A stretch of 15,257 bases of DNA from assembly GCA_040394195.1 (NCBI GenBank), contig JBEBSR010000056.1, positions 1 to 15,257 on the forward strand, read 5' to 3'. The first letter of the stretch is position 1. Each line of letters begins with the position of its first letter. Source of the stretch: Wohlfahrtiimonas larvae_A (GTDB taxonomy: Bacteria; Pseudomonadota; Gammaproteobacteria; Cardiobacteriales; Wohlfahrtiimonadaceae). Position numbers and translations under genes: made by a program. Below the pieces are notes generated by a model, which had not been told where the DNA came from, did not search any database, and worked only from the letters and a program-made list of their open reading frames with translations. Shown here piece by piece: positions 1 to 7,697 of the stretch.

Positions 1-1
1 T

Positions 2-94
2 TTAGTGGAAGGTGATATTTTAGATGCGCCAATTGCCCATGAAAAAGTTGTGAAAACTGCACCTATGAATTTTGTTCGTGAATCTTTGAAATAA
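2..94 (+). CDS. C-terminal end of an unidentified protein (partial)
   Basis: An open frame runs from the window edge to a TAA at 92-94 and encodes the last 30 residues of a protein, ending in NFVRESLK. The start lies outside the window. The fragment carries no motif I recognise, so no function is given. It ends 28 bases before the symporter gene on the same strand, with no terminator between them. The two are therefore probably cotranscribed, and the missing gene may act on the substrate the transporter brings in (inference). That the frame is real rests on its spacing to the next gene and its ordinary codon use. Confidence 0.5.
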   Translation, partial: LVEGDILDAPIAHEKVVKTAPMNFVRESLK

Positions 95-122
95 CAATAT
101 AACTTCAACAAAGGCTTAATCT

Positions 123-1472
123 ATGGAAAAACTTAAGAGTTTCTTTAAAACATTATCTGGCAAAATTGTCATTGGTTTAACACTCGGGATCATTGTGGGC
201 GTTATATTGGAAATGATGAAAACACCAATGCCAGAAGGACAAGTTTCTGCTGAAGTATTGGCAAGTATCCAAGGGCAAAATGCAACAATTTTACAGATTG
301 CTAATTACCTGCAAATGCTTGGGCAAATCTTTCTAAATTTAATGAATATGTGTGTGCCATTTTTGATTTTTGGTTCAATCGTGATGTCCGTTTCATCATT
401 GGATTTGAAAGAATTTAAAATCATGGGTGGTAAAACTTTATTACTATTTTTCATCACAACGGCAGCAGCATCTTATTTGGCAGTTCTATTGGGATTAGTT
501 TTGCCGTTTAACTTTGATGCAAGTTTGTTAGATAGTTCTAAAGAAGTTGCCGCAACAACATTAACTGTAAAAGAAATTATTTTAGGCTTCTTCCCAAGCA
601 ATGTATTTGTGGCATTTACTAAACCAATAGTTTTACAAGTGATTGTATTTGGATGTTTGTTTGGCTTATGTATGAACTTATTGAAGGATAATACGCCAGG
701 CGTTGCTGAATTATTAACTGTGACTTTAGCATTCCGCAGTGTGATTATGAAGATCATTACTTTGGTGATGTATATTGCGCCAATCGGTATTTTTGGCATT
801 TTATCTTCAACCATTGCAATTAATGGTTTAGGCTTATTGAAATCATTAGGTTTAGTATTGGTTTATATTACTGTTGCGAATATCTTATTCTTCGTTTTAT
901 ACACGTTATTTATCAGCATTCGTTATGGTTTAAGTTTGGGGATGTTGTTGAAGAAATGTTCTCGTGTGATTATTTTTGCGGCAACAGTAACATCGACAGC
1001 ATTATCGTTGCCATTGGCGATGGAAGATACCAAAACATTGGGCGTGAAAGAGAAAATTTCTAACTTTATTTTACCTTTAGGTAATTCCTTGAATACAAAT
1101 GGTGGGCCAATCACGAATGTAATCATTGCCATTGCTGCGGTGAATTTGATGAATATTCCTGTGGGCGTTGAGTTCTACATCATGTTGGGCTTATATGCGA
1201 CGATTGCGGCGTTTGGTAATCCTGGTGTGATTGGTGGTGCTTTAGTTTCTTTATTCGTTGTCTTTGATTTAGTGGGCTTACCAAAAGAAGCTGCGGTGAT
1301 CTTCTTCGGCTTAGATTACTTCTATGGTATTACACGCGTTGTATTGAACGTAATGGGCAGTATTTATGTAAGTGTGATGGTTGCCCATTCTCAAGGCGAG
1401 TTTGATAAGAAAGTATTTGAAACAAGTTTAGATGATTTAGCTAAACAGAAAAGCACAGCAAGTATTGGATAA
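123..1472 (+). CDS. Divergent dicarboxylate/amino acid:cation symporter (DAACS family)
   Basis: A 449-residue, very hydrophobic inner-membrane protein with the layout of the GltP/DctA/SstT family. Seen: a helical-hairpin motif TSTALSLP (290-297, family SSxxTLP), NTNGG (324-328, family NMDGT), a second hairpin around 364-378 (FGNPGVIGGAL) and a last core helix with R405 and NxxGS (409-413). Aligned by eye with the archaeal aspartate transporter GltPh, the substrate-carboxylate arginine and one Na+-site asparagine are kept. The aspartate that holds the amino group is Gly402, and the Na+-site aspartate is Ser413. Substrate and coupling ion are therefore uncertain. A C4-dicarboxylate-type substrate fits better than an amino acid, because E. 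coli DctA also lacks an acidic residue at both places. The start has AAGG at 111-114, 8 bases upstream. A terminator follows the stop. Confidence 0.85.
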   Translation: MEKLKSFFKTLSGKIVIGLTLGIIVGVILEMMKTPMPEGQVSAEVLASIQGQNATILQIANYLQMLGQIFLNLMNMCVPFLIFGSIVMSVSSLDLKEFKIMGGKTLLLFFITTAAASYLAVLLGLVLPFNFDASLLDSSKEVAATTLTVKEIILGFFPSNVFVAFTKPIVLQVIVFGCLFGLCMNLLKDNTPGVAELLTVTLAFRSVIMKIITLVMYIAPIGIFGILSSTIAINGLGLLKSLGLVLVYITVANILFFVLYTLFISIRYGLSLGMLLKKCSRVIIFAATVTSTALSLPLAMEDTKTLGVKEKISNFILPLGNSLNTNGGPITNVIIAIAAVNLMNIPVGVEFYIMLGLYATIAAFGNPGVIGGALVSLFVVFDLVGLPKEAAVIFFGLDYFYGITRVVLNVMGSIYVSVMVAHSQGEFDKKVFETSLDDLAKQKSTASIG

Positions 1473-1498
1473 TTTGGATTAAATTCAACATTTACAGA

Positions 1499-1527
1499 GC
1501 CCTAGAGTAATCTAGGGTTTTATTTTT
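1499..1527 (+). terminator. Intrinsic terminator after the symporter gene
   Basis: CCCTAGA (1500-1506), loop GTAA and TCTAGGG (1511-1517) form a perfect 7-bp stem, with a possible extra G-U pair outside it. The stem is followed by TTTTATTTTT (1518-1527). It starts 27 bases after the symporter stop codon and fits the rho-independent pattern on the + strand. Confidence 0.9.
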
Positions 1528-1629
1528 AAAGCATGAGTGTATTGAATATGCCGTAGTTGTTAATATCGGTTGCTATAAACTCATCATTAACTATATCTGG
1601 TAGTTTTCGACAAAGGTTGATTAACCAGA

Positions 1630-2130
1630 TCACCTATTAAATATATATTTCAAAAGTATAATTATCATAAATAAAGCTAAATAGTAGCCAAAAAAACATA
1701 CAATAAAAGCACCTAACCAGTCCATTGAATTAATAAGTATTCTAAATAATTGGGCAAAGGTATAACTTCTTTGAAAAGAAATGAATGGTGAATTAATAAA
1801 GATGCCACTTACCACTCCCACAAATGATGCTACATAAATCTTTCTCGCTTCTTTTTTATCTAAAGTCACCTCAATAATACATTTTTTATAGTAATAAATT
1901 GCAAATAATGGGCTCGTAGCTAACATCCAAAACATAGTAGAAGAAAAAATTTGCCTTTGATTAATTAGATTTAAATAAGAGCTATAATTACTTTGTATAA
2001 AACTAAAACTTAATAGCCCACTAAAAATCCATCCCAAAATAATAATTATCATGAACCAGATCAATGATGATAACCAAGATTTTTTACTCGAAAAAGACAT
2101 TATAGATAATCTCCTTTCTGCATATTCCAT
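1630..2130 (-). CDS. Small four-helix membrane protein of unknown function
   Basis: A 166-residue protein I do not recognise. Four hydrophobic stretches are visible at about 20-44, 62-80, 98-116 and 136-161, with Lys/Arg-rich segments between them (KK at 82-83, DKKEARK at 91-97). It is therefore probably a polytopic inner-membrane protein. Two in-frame ATGs each have their own Shine-Dalgarno-like AAGGAG: the first ATG (2130) at 9-10 bases, and residue 11 (ATG at 2098-2100) at about 10 bases, so the protein has 166 or 156 residues. Two 60-base lines counted by hand in this gene are about 28% G+C, against 40% in a line of the neighbouring operon. That suggests relaxed selection or acquisition. 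It stands alone, with its own promoter-like sequence, downstream of the terminator that ends the folP operon. The coding call rests on length, RBS and helix pattern. Confidence 0.7.
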   Translation of the reverse strand: MEYAERRLSIMSFSSKKSWLSSLIWFMIIIILGWIFSGLLSFSFIQSNYSSYLNLINQRQIFSSTMFWMLATSPLFAIYYYKKCIIEVTLDKKEARKIYVASFVGVVSGIFINSPFISFQRSYTFAQLFRILINSMDWLGAFIVCFFGYYLALFMIIILLKYIFNR

Positions 2131-2152
2131 CTAAATTTTCTCCTTAATATTT

Positions 2153-2181
2153 ATTAAAATTTATATTTTTCTATCTTACAA
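2153..2181 (-). promoter_or_regulatory. Candidate sigma70 promoter of the small membrane-protein gene
   Basis: On the - strand, TTGTAA (complement of 2176-2181) and TTTAAT (complement of 2153-2158) are separated by exactly 17 bases and lie 22 bases before the first ATG codon. The matches to consensus are 4/6 and 5/6. The region is AT-rich, so a chance match is possible. Confidence 0.35.
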
Positions 2182-2251
2182 TTAGCGGGTATCCTCATTT
2201 ACTTTTGTTTGAAGATGGTTTAAGAAGTAATCAATCATTCAGTTTGGATAA

Positions 2252-2273
2252 ATAAAAAGCGCTGAATCAGCGC
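2252..2273 (-). terminator. Intrinsic terminator ending the folP-to-xpaC operon
   Basis: Read on the - strand, GCGCTG, loop ATT and CAGCGC (2259-2273) form a GC-rich 6-bp stem followed at once by TTTTTATTT. It begins 18 bases after the xpaC stop. On the + strand the stem is followed by CTTTCTTTTT, so it may also stop transcription in that direction, less strongly. Confidence 0.9.
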
Positions 2274-2291
2274 CTTTCTTTTTGTTAAACT

Positions 2292-3407
2292 TTAATCCTT
2301 AATCTCAAAGCCTTGGCTTCGGATCAATTGATCCATCACTTTTAAATCTACACGCAAATCATCTACATCATTGTCTGCCAACTGTTGGCGGATTTGTGTG
2401 AAGGCTTGTTGCATGCCATTTAAAGCAATCAATGTTTTTTCATCAATATTTTCTTGAATATTCTCTTCGCTGTGCAAAGATTTAATCGTGGTATAACGCA
2501 CAACTGATTGATGAATCAATGGCAAGTAACGATTTAAAAATTGTCCACCAGGCAAAACATCACGAGGATCAGCCTTCATAATTTTTAAAATATCAATGGA
2601 TTGTGTGCCGATTTTTTCCACGATCATGGCTAATTGTGGTGGTAAATTCTTATTTTCATCCTCAATCAAACGCAATACTTCGATGTGACGAGCAAAGAGA
2701 GCAAAAGATTGCTCTTCTTTTGCTGATTGTTGCTTTGCAATGGCTAAAGCTTTCTGTGTTTCAATGTTTTCTAAATAAGCTTTTTTATCAGCTTCAGACA
2801 TTAAAGTAATATTAGCTAAATGCTTCAATGCTTTTGGCTTCAATAAACCTGCTGCAAAAATCGCAGCCATTGCACCATAAGCCCAAATGGGCAGTGATGC
2901 AAAAATAGACTCTGGCATTTTTATATTGGCATAGAACAGTGCTAATAATGACAAAGGAATTGTGAACCAAAAGCCTGTGTTATCAGTTTTTTGCTCAATC
3001 AAATCCAAAAGCATTGTCATCATGCCACCGAATAATAATGCAATTGGCCACATGCCAGTTAGAGCAACAAGAATGGCTGTAATCAAACCTAAACCTGTTG
3101 CTAAATGGTTTTTACGTAGCGGAAATAGCATCACAATGCCAATGTATGAACATAAAAATGTTGCACCATAAAATGGATCAATACTACTTGGCACAAACCA
3201 TTTCAGAATTTGGGCAGTTAAACCACCTGCAATCGCTTTGAAATGAAAAATCATGCGCTTTGCTGTGGTTTTTGCGCCTTTAATGAAAGCATTACTAAAA
3301 TCCACTTCTTCTTGGCGAATGTTAGTAATCTTAATCTCGTCAACATTATCAATCACTGTATGAGATGCAGGCTTCTGAAAGGGTAAAGTCTTTTCGTTGT
3401 AATCCAT
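2292..3407 (-). CDS. xpaC: XpaC-like membrane protein (halogenated indolyl phosphate hydrolysis family)
   Basis: A 371-residue protein of the XpaC type, named after a Bacillus gene linked to 5-bromo-4-chloroindolyl phosphate hydrolysis. Its true biochemical role is not settled. Seen: a polar N-terminus (1-55), a hydrophobic centre with about four membrane segments (roughly 80-97, 104-127, 147-162 and 172-189), and a soluble helical C-terminal half. In that half, GGQFLNRYLPL (287-297) and a Tyr-rich helix match what I remember as the conserved core of this family. It follows telA by 17 bases, and the TelA/XpaC pair recurs in many bacteria, which supports both calls. An AAGG lies about 12 bases before the ATG, rather far for a Shine-Dalgarno. 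It is the last gene of the operon. Confidence 0.75.
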   Translation of the reverse strand: MDYNEKTLPFQKPASHTVIDNVDEIKITNIRQEEVDFSNAFIKGAKTTAKRMIFHFKAIAGGLTAQILKWFVPSSIDPFYGATFLCSYIGIVMLFPLRKNHLATGLGLITAILVALTGMWPIALLFGGMMTMLLDLIEQKTDNTGFWFTIPLSLLALFYANIKMPESIFASLPIWAYGAMAAIFAAGLLKPKALKHLANITLMSEADKKAYLENIETQKALAIAKQQSAKEEQSFALFARHIEVLRLIEDENKNLPPQLAMIVEKIGTQSIDILKIMKADPRDVLPGGQFLNRYLPLIHQSVVRYTTIKSLHSEENIQENIDEKTLIALNGMQQAFTQIRQQLADNDVDDLRVDLKVMDQLIRSQGFEIKD

Positions 3408-3424
3408 AAAATTGTTTGACCTTT

Positions 3425-4525
3425 TTATTGATTTTTCGCAACAGCTTCTGTGATGCGTTCACGTAAGTTGTTTTCCATTTGAGATAATTCAATTTCAACA
3501 GCTTTACGTTTCTCACGAGCTTCAGTTGCGATCTTCATTGTTTCTTCAATGGTGTTCACTAAGCGATTTTGTACTTCGCGCACAGTTTCAATATCCACAA
3601 TAGAGCGTTCAACTTCATGTGCTGTTGCAATGCTATTTTGCTGAAGCATTTCAGCATTTTTACGCAATAATTCGTTTGTGGTATCTGAAACATCTTTTTG
3701 AAGTTTTGCTGCTTTTTCTTGCTCTTGTAAAGATAAAGAGAGCACGATTTGGCTTTTCCAAATTGGCAAAGTAGAGAAGATACTGCCTTGAATTTTCTCA
3801 GCCAATTGTTGGTTATTGCTTTGAATGATACGAATCTGTGGTGCTGTTTGCATTGCGATCATTTTAGACAATTCTAAATCATGAATGCGGCGCTCAAAAC
3901 GATTAATATTTTCAAGCATATCTTTCACATTTTGTGCATCAAGCATGTCTTTAGTTTCATTCGCTTTTGCTTCCAAAGCAGGTAATTCCACTGTGCGAAT
4001 ATTGCCTAGGAATTGTTTACCTGCATTAATGTATAGATTCAATTCGCGATAATAATCCAAGTTCTTATCATATAACTGCGCTAATTGTTCATTATCACGC
4101 AATAAACCCACCATGGAATTATCCAAATGGCTTGCGATGATATCCACTTGTGATGTTAATGTTGTGTGGTCAATTTTAGCTTTTTCAACTTGTCTGAATA
4201 AACCGCCAATCAATGGGATATTTGCCAAAAAGCCAGAAGCTTTTTCTTCTTTGCTCATTGGATCATATTCACGGATTTTTAAAACTAAATCTGATAATTG
4301 TCCGCCAACTTCGCCTGCATCTTTAGTTTTAATGCGGCTTAATAATGTATCTGAAAATTTTGCAATTTCAGACATTGGTTTGGAGCCATAAGCCAAAAAT
4401 GATGTTGGATCATTGATTTGAATGGTTGTTGCAATTTCTTGGATACGTGCTTCATCAGGCACGATTTCTGCTAACATTTTTTCTTCTGCGACAATGATTG
4501 CTTGATCTTGTTTTAATTCACTCAT
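3425..4525 (-). CDS. telA: TelA-family toxic anion resistance protein
   Basis: A 366-residue soluble protein, mostly alpha-helical and rich in Glu, Lys and Gln. It has the TelA/KlaA hallmarks: AYGSKPMSEIAKFSD (45-59), KTKDAGEVGGQLSDLV (67-82 region), YINAGKQFLGNI (165-176), RRIHDLELSK (212-221), and APQIRIIQSNNQQLAEKIQGSI (228-249) followed by LPIWKSQ (253-259). The rest is long coiled coil, especially 262-360. Members were first linked to tellurite resistance on plasmids. Chromosomal ones are associated with envelope or antimicrobial stress in some Gram-positive bacteria, with mechanism unknown. The start has AGGAG 5-6 bases upstream. It sits between a DUF3592 membrane protein (12 bases upstream) and its usual partner XpaC. 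No metal- or tellurium-resistance ter genes are visible nearby. Confidence 0.88.
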   Translation of the reverse strand: MSELKQDQAIIVAEEKMLAEIVPDEARIQEIATTIQINDPTSFLAYGSKPMSEIAKFSDTLLSRIKTKDAGEVGGQLSDLVLKIREYDPMSKEEKASGFLANIPLIGGLFRQVEKAKIDHTTLTSQVDIIASHLDNSMVGLLRDNEQLAQLYDKNLDYYRELNLYINAGKQFLGNIRTVELPALEAKANETKDMLDAQNVKDMLENINRFERRIHDLELSKMIAMQTAPQIRIIQSNNQQLAEKIQGSIFSTLPIWKSQIVLSLSLQEQEKAAKLQKDVSDTTNELLRKNAEMLQQNSIATAHEVERSIVDIETVREVQNRLVNTIEETMKIATEAREKRKAVEIELSQMENNLRERITEAVAKNQ

Positions 4526-4537
4526 AATAGCTCCTAG

Positions 4538-4927
4538 TTATTTTTTTAATTGCTTGCGCACTTGCATAGTGAGCACTGCGCCAATGAAGAAAATGATTAA
4601 TCCTATGAATAATACTATATAAAATGCCCATTGTAATAGTGGGGATACATATTCCAATTTTCCATAATCATCATTTGGGTAGCGAACTTGCAGCGGTGAA
4701 CCGATAGGGTATTTTGCCTCATCAAATGCTTCATGCATTTTAAAAGTGATCTGTTGGCTTGGTGATGCAGCAAAGCGCACAACAGGATTTTGTTGATCAT
4801 AACTGATAATCTCTGCATTCACATATTTCAGCTCTGTATCCATATAAACAAAATAGCCAGCGCTTAAAACTAATGCTGCGCCTAATAAACGAAAAAGTCG
4901 TGCAAAAAAAGGTTTGTTCTTAAACAT
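4538..4927 (-). CDS. DUF3592-type two-helix membrane protein
   Basis: A 129-residue protein with one hydrophobic helix at each end (about 9-28 and 97-120). Between them is a polar domain of some 65 residues, probably outside the membrane. It contains the segment VNAEIISYDQQNPVVRF (36-52) and IGSPLQVRYPNDD (75-87), typical of DUF3592: a beta-rich fold with G-x-x-V-x-V-x-Y near its end. Function is unknown. AAGG lies 7 bases before the ATG and overlaps the end of the yheS coding region, whose stop is 9 bases upstream. Translational coupling with yheS is therefore likely. Its place directly before telA-xpaC suggests that it belongs to that envelope-linked module (inference). Confidence 0.75.
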   Translation of the reverse strand: MFKNKPFFARLFRLLGAALVLSAGYFVYMDTELKYVNAEIISYDQQNPVVRFAASPSQQITFKMHEAFDEAKYPIGSPLQVRYPNDDYGKLEYVSPLLQWAFYIVLFIGLIIFFIGAVLTMQVRKQLKK

Positions 4928-4936
4928 AGTAATACC

Positions 4937-6853
4937 TTATTGTGAAAGTTGTTCGCGAATGATTTCTATTTCATCATTATTGATCAACCAAGTTTCTTCC
5001 ATTTCTGAAAGTTTCTGATTGAGCTGCTCTTTTTCATCATTCATTTTTTGGATTTCATCATGAGATTTGGCTGCATAAGTATCGCTGTGGCTCAAAGTTT
5101 CATCGATTTTAGCAATTCTATCTTCGATTTTTGGAATTTCTTTTTCAAATTTTTCCACTTCACGTTCTAACTTTTTCAACTTAGCATTCAATGTTTTACG
5201 CTCATTGAAATCTAGTTTTGGTGCATTATTGCTGACAACTTCTGTTGTTGTAGATTTCGAGTTTTTCTGTGTTTTACCAGAGCGAGCATCTGAAACTAAA
5301 GCACGATAGCTTTCTAAGTCGCCATCATACAACTCAAAGCGATGGTTGCTTACAATAGCAAATTGATCACAGCACATTTCCAATAAGGAAGCATCATGGG
5401 ATACGATCACAACGCCACCTTCGAATTCTTGCAGAGCCATCGCAATGGCTTCACGCATTTCTAAATCCAAGTGGTTCGTCGGTTCATCAAGGAGTAACAA
5501 GTTTGGTTTTTGGTAAACGATCATTGCTAAAGCTAAACGAGCTTTTTCACCACCTGAGAAGCGCTCAATACTCTCCAATGCTTTTTCACCATGGAAATCA
5601 AAACGGCCTAAGAAGTTACGAATATCTTGCGTGCCAACCAATGGATCTAAAGATTGAATGTGCCACATTGGTGATTCAGTAACAGATAAATATTCCAATT
5701 GATGCTGTGCAAAGTAGCCAATTTTTAAGTATTCCGAGGCAACATATTCACCACTATTGATCTTTAATTGACCCGCAATAGCTTTGATTAAAGTCGATTT
5801 ACCTTCACCATTTTTACCGAGTAAACCTAAACGTGAATCTGGTGTTAAGGTTAATTCTACTTTTTCCAAAATAGGCTTATTAGGTTCATAACCAATGCTG
5901 ACATCGTTAAACGTCAATAAAGGAACAGGAATGCGATCAGGCTTTAAAAATGAAAAATGGAATTCATTCGTTGCCACAACAGGCGCAATATCTGCCAACT
6001 TAGATAAAGCTTTTACACGGCTTTGCGCTTGTTTAGCTTTAGTTGCTTTAGCACCAAAACGGCGAATAAAGTCTTCTAAATGTGCTTTTGTTTTTTCATT
6101 TTTTTCATACATTGTTTGTTGTAGTGCTAATTTTTCAGCACGCAAACGTTGGAAGTCAGCGTAGTTACCTTTATACAAAGTTGCTTTCTGATTGTCCAAA
6201 TGCAAAATGTGATTACAAGTATGATCCAAGAACTCTTTATCATGGGAAATGATGACTAAAATACCTTGGTAGCTTTTGAGCCAGTTTTCTAGCCATACAA
6301 CTGTTTCAAAGTCCAGATGGTTTGTGGGCTCATCCAGTAATAAAATATCAGAACGGCACATTAAAGCTTTGGCAATGTTCAAGCGCATACGCCAACCGCC
6401 TGAGAAATGTTTCACAGCCTTAGTCGTTTCGTGATATTCAAAGCCTAAACCCATCAATAAAGCAGAAGCCTTACTGTCTGCACGATAACCATCAATGCGA
6501 TCCAATTCTTGATGGATTCGGCTAATTTCTAAGCCATCATTTTCCTCTAAAGCTTTTTCTTCGGCTTTACGAAGCGCGATTAATTCTGCATCGCCTGATA
6601 ATGCATAATCAAATGCAGATAATTCTGTATTGGTAATTTCTTGCTCAACATGAGCAATTTGTAAATGTGGCTGAATGTGTAATGAACCTTTGTCAGATTC
6701 ATAATGACCCAAAACCATATTGAATAGGGAAGTTTTGCCAGTACCATTTTTGCCAACTAAACCTACATGCATTTTATTATGGATTTGAGCAGAGAAGTCT
6801 TCAATTAAGACTTTAGTACCAACGCGAAGAGTGATTTGATTAAATTCGATCAT
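4937..6853 (-). CDS. yheS: ABC-F family ribosome-associated ATPase, YheS type
   Basis: The protein has 638 residues from this start; E. coli YheS has about the same length. It is soluble with two ABC domains and no membrane segments. Seen, numbered from this start: Walker A GKNGTGKT (34-41), signature FSGGW (150-154), Walker B LLLDEPTNHLD (171-181) with H-switch SHD (203-205), an ABC-F linker with RFGAKATKAKQAQSR (265-279), second Walker A GKNGEGKST (346-354), signature FSGGEKARL (432-440), LLLDEPTNHLD (453-463) and SHD (485-487). A charged coiled coil fills the C-terminus (about 546-620). Both catalytic glutamates are present. ABC-F proteins bind the ribosomal E site and relieve stalled or antibiotic-blocked ribosomes. 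An upstream in-frame ATG at 6901 would overlap folP by 38 bases and add 16 residues. The start MIEFNQITLRVG at 6853 is preferred because it matches the family's N-terminus, although no clear Shine-Dalgarno precedes it. Confidence 0.93.
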   Translation of the reverse strand: MIEFNQITLRVGTKVLIEDFSAQIHNKMHVGLVGKNGTGKTSLFNMVLGHYESDKGSLHIQPHLQIAHVEQEITNTELSAFDYALSGDAELIALRKAEEKALEENDGLEISRIHQELDRIDGYRADSKASALLMGLGFEYHETTKAVKHFSGGWRMRLNIAKALMCRSDILLLDEPTNHLDFETVVWLENWLKSYQGILVIISHDKEFLDHTCNHILHLDNQKATLYKGNYADFQRLRAEKLALQQTMYEKNEKTKAHLEDFIRRFGAKATKAKQAQSRVKALSKLADIAPVVATNEFHFSFLKPDRIPVPLLTFNDVSIGYEPNKPILEKVELTLTPDSRLGLLGKNGEGKSTLIKAIAGQLKINSGEYVASEYLKIGYFAQHQLEYLSVTESPMWHIQSLDPLVGTQDIRNFLGRFDFHGEKALESIERFSGGEKARLALAMIVYQKPNLLLLDEPTNHLDLEMREAIAMALQEFEGGVVIVSHDASLLEMCCDQFAIVSNHRFELYDGDLESYRALVSDARSGKTQKNSKSTTTEVVSNNAPKLDFNERKTLNAKLKKLEREVEKFEKEIPKIEDRIAKIDETLSHSDTYAAKSHDEIQKMNDEKEQLNQKLSEMEETWLINNDEIEIIREQLSQ

Positions 6854-6863
6854 ATGTTCATTT

Positions 6864-7691
6864 TTAAGAAGAGAGTTGTTGCCATAATTGGAAAGCTTCA
6901 TGAGTTGCTTTCACATCATGAACACGGAAAATTTTTGCGCCTTTCTGTAAACACCAAAGTGCAGAGGCAACATTGCCAATTGTACGTTCTTTAGCGACAT
7001 CGACATTGGTTAAATGCCCAATTAATCGTTTACGAGATAAGCCAATAAAAATAGGGTAAGGCAGAGCAGTTAGGCGCTCTAATTGTTGTAATAGTTCGAT
7101 CTGTTCTTCAGTAGTTTTGCCAAAACCAAAGCCAGGATCTAATAAAATTCTATTAGGGTGAATGTTGTGATCAGATAAATGCTCCACTTGATCCAAAAAA
7201 AACTGCGCAATGCTGTGTGTAATGTCATTGTGCTTGGTTTCAATATGCATGCTTTCAATCGGATTATCCAAATGCATCACAACTAAGCCAACATTGCTAT
7301 TTTTCACAGCATTAATGGAAGCAGGGTTGCGGAAGCCATTAATGTCATTGATGATATCTACACCTAAATCCACCATAGCTTTCATGGTTTCAGGATGATA
7401 AGTATCAATGGAAATCAAAGCTGGTAGATCTTTCACTAAAGGTTTAACCACAGGGATTAAGCGTGAGATTTCCTCTTCTGCTGTAATTAAATCAGCTTTT
7501 GGATTGGAGGATTCAGCGCCAATATCAATGATTGTTGCGCCTTCTTGTGCCATTTGATGTGCACGTTCAATGGCTGTTTGTGGATCAAAAAAATCACCAC
7601 CATCAGAAAATGAATTGGGCGTTGCATTTAAAATGCCCATGATGATTGGCGCATCTTTGATCAATAATTGCTGTAAAGTTGGTTTATTCAT
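6864..7691 (-). CDS. folP: Dihydropteroate synthase with an atypical loop 2
   Basis: Joins 6-hydroxymethyl-7,8-dihydropterin diphosphate and p-aminobenzoate into dihydropteroate in cytosolic folate synthesis; it is the sulfonamide target. It has 275 residues, a normal length, as a TIM barrel. Seen: MGILNATPNSFSDGG (18-32), IDIGAESSNPKA (55-66), ISIDTYHPET (93-102), INDINGF (114-120), VVMH (137-140), LLDPGFGFGK (183-192), GLSRKRLIG (217-225) and RVHDV (256-260). Asn22, Asp96, Asn115, Asp185, Lys221 and Arg256/His258 sit where catalytic and substrate-binding residues are expected. Loop 2 is odd: the near-invariant ESTRPG reads ESSNPK, so the phosphate-binding Arg (E. coli Arg63) is Asn63. Loop 2 and the following strand resemble Sul1-type enzymes as I remember them. 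No clear Shine-Dalgarno is present, and a terminator-like hairpin ends a few bases before the ATG. Confidence 0.92.
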   Translation of the reverse strand: MNKPTLQQLLIKDAPIIMGILNATPNSFSDGGDFFDPQTAIERAHQMAQEGATIIDIGAESSNPKADLITAEEEISRLIPVVKPLVKDLPALISIDTYHPETMKAMVDLGVDIINDINGFRNPASINAVKNSNVGLVVMHLDNPIESMHIETKHNDITHSIAQFFLDQVEHLSDHNIHPNRILLDPGFGFGKTTEEQIELLQQLERLTALPYPIFIGLSRKRLIGHLTNVDVAKERTIGNVASALWCLQKGAKIFRVHDVKATHEAFQLWQQLSS

Positions 7692-7697
7692 AATCTT

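Noticed and set aside
473..814. A 113-codon open frame on the - strand inside the symporter gene
   Set aside because: It lies wholly opposite a well-supported coding region, has no recognisable motif and no good Shine-Dalgarno; it is an antisense shadow.
1595..1630. Inverted repeat ATCTGGT / ACCAGAT near the end of the orphan membrane-protein gene
   Set aside because: The arms are 7 bases with a 22-base loop and no T tract in either direction; it is probably chance or a weak structure, not a supported terminator or attachment site.
3425..4525. Tellurite resistance island suggested by telA
   Set aside because: No terBCDEF-like or metal-resistance genes and no mobile-element signatures are present; chromosomal TelA/XpaC pairs are common.
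6854..6901. Longer start for yheS at the ATG ending at 6901
   Set aside because: It would overlap folP by 38 bases and add 16 residues unlike the YheS N-terminus; the start at 6853 matches the family.
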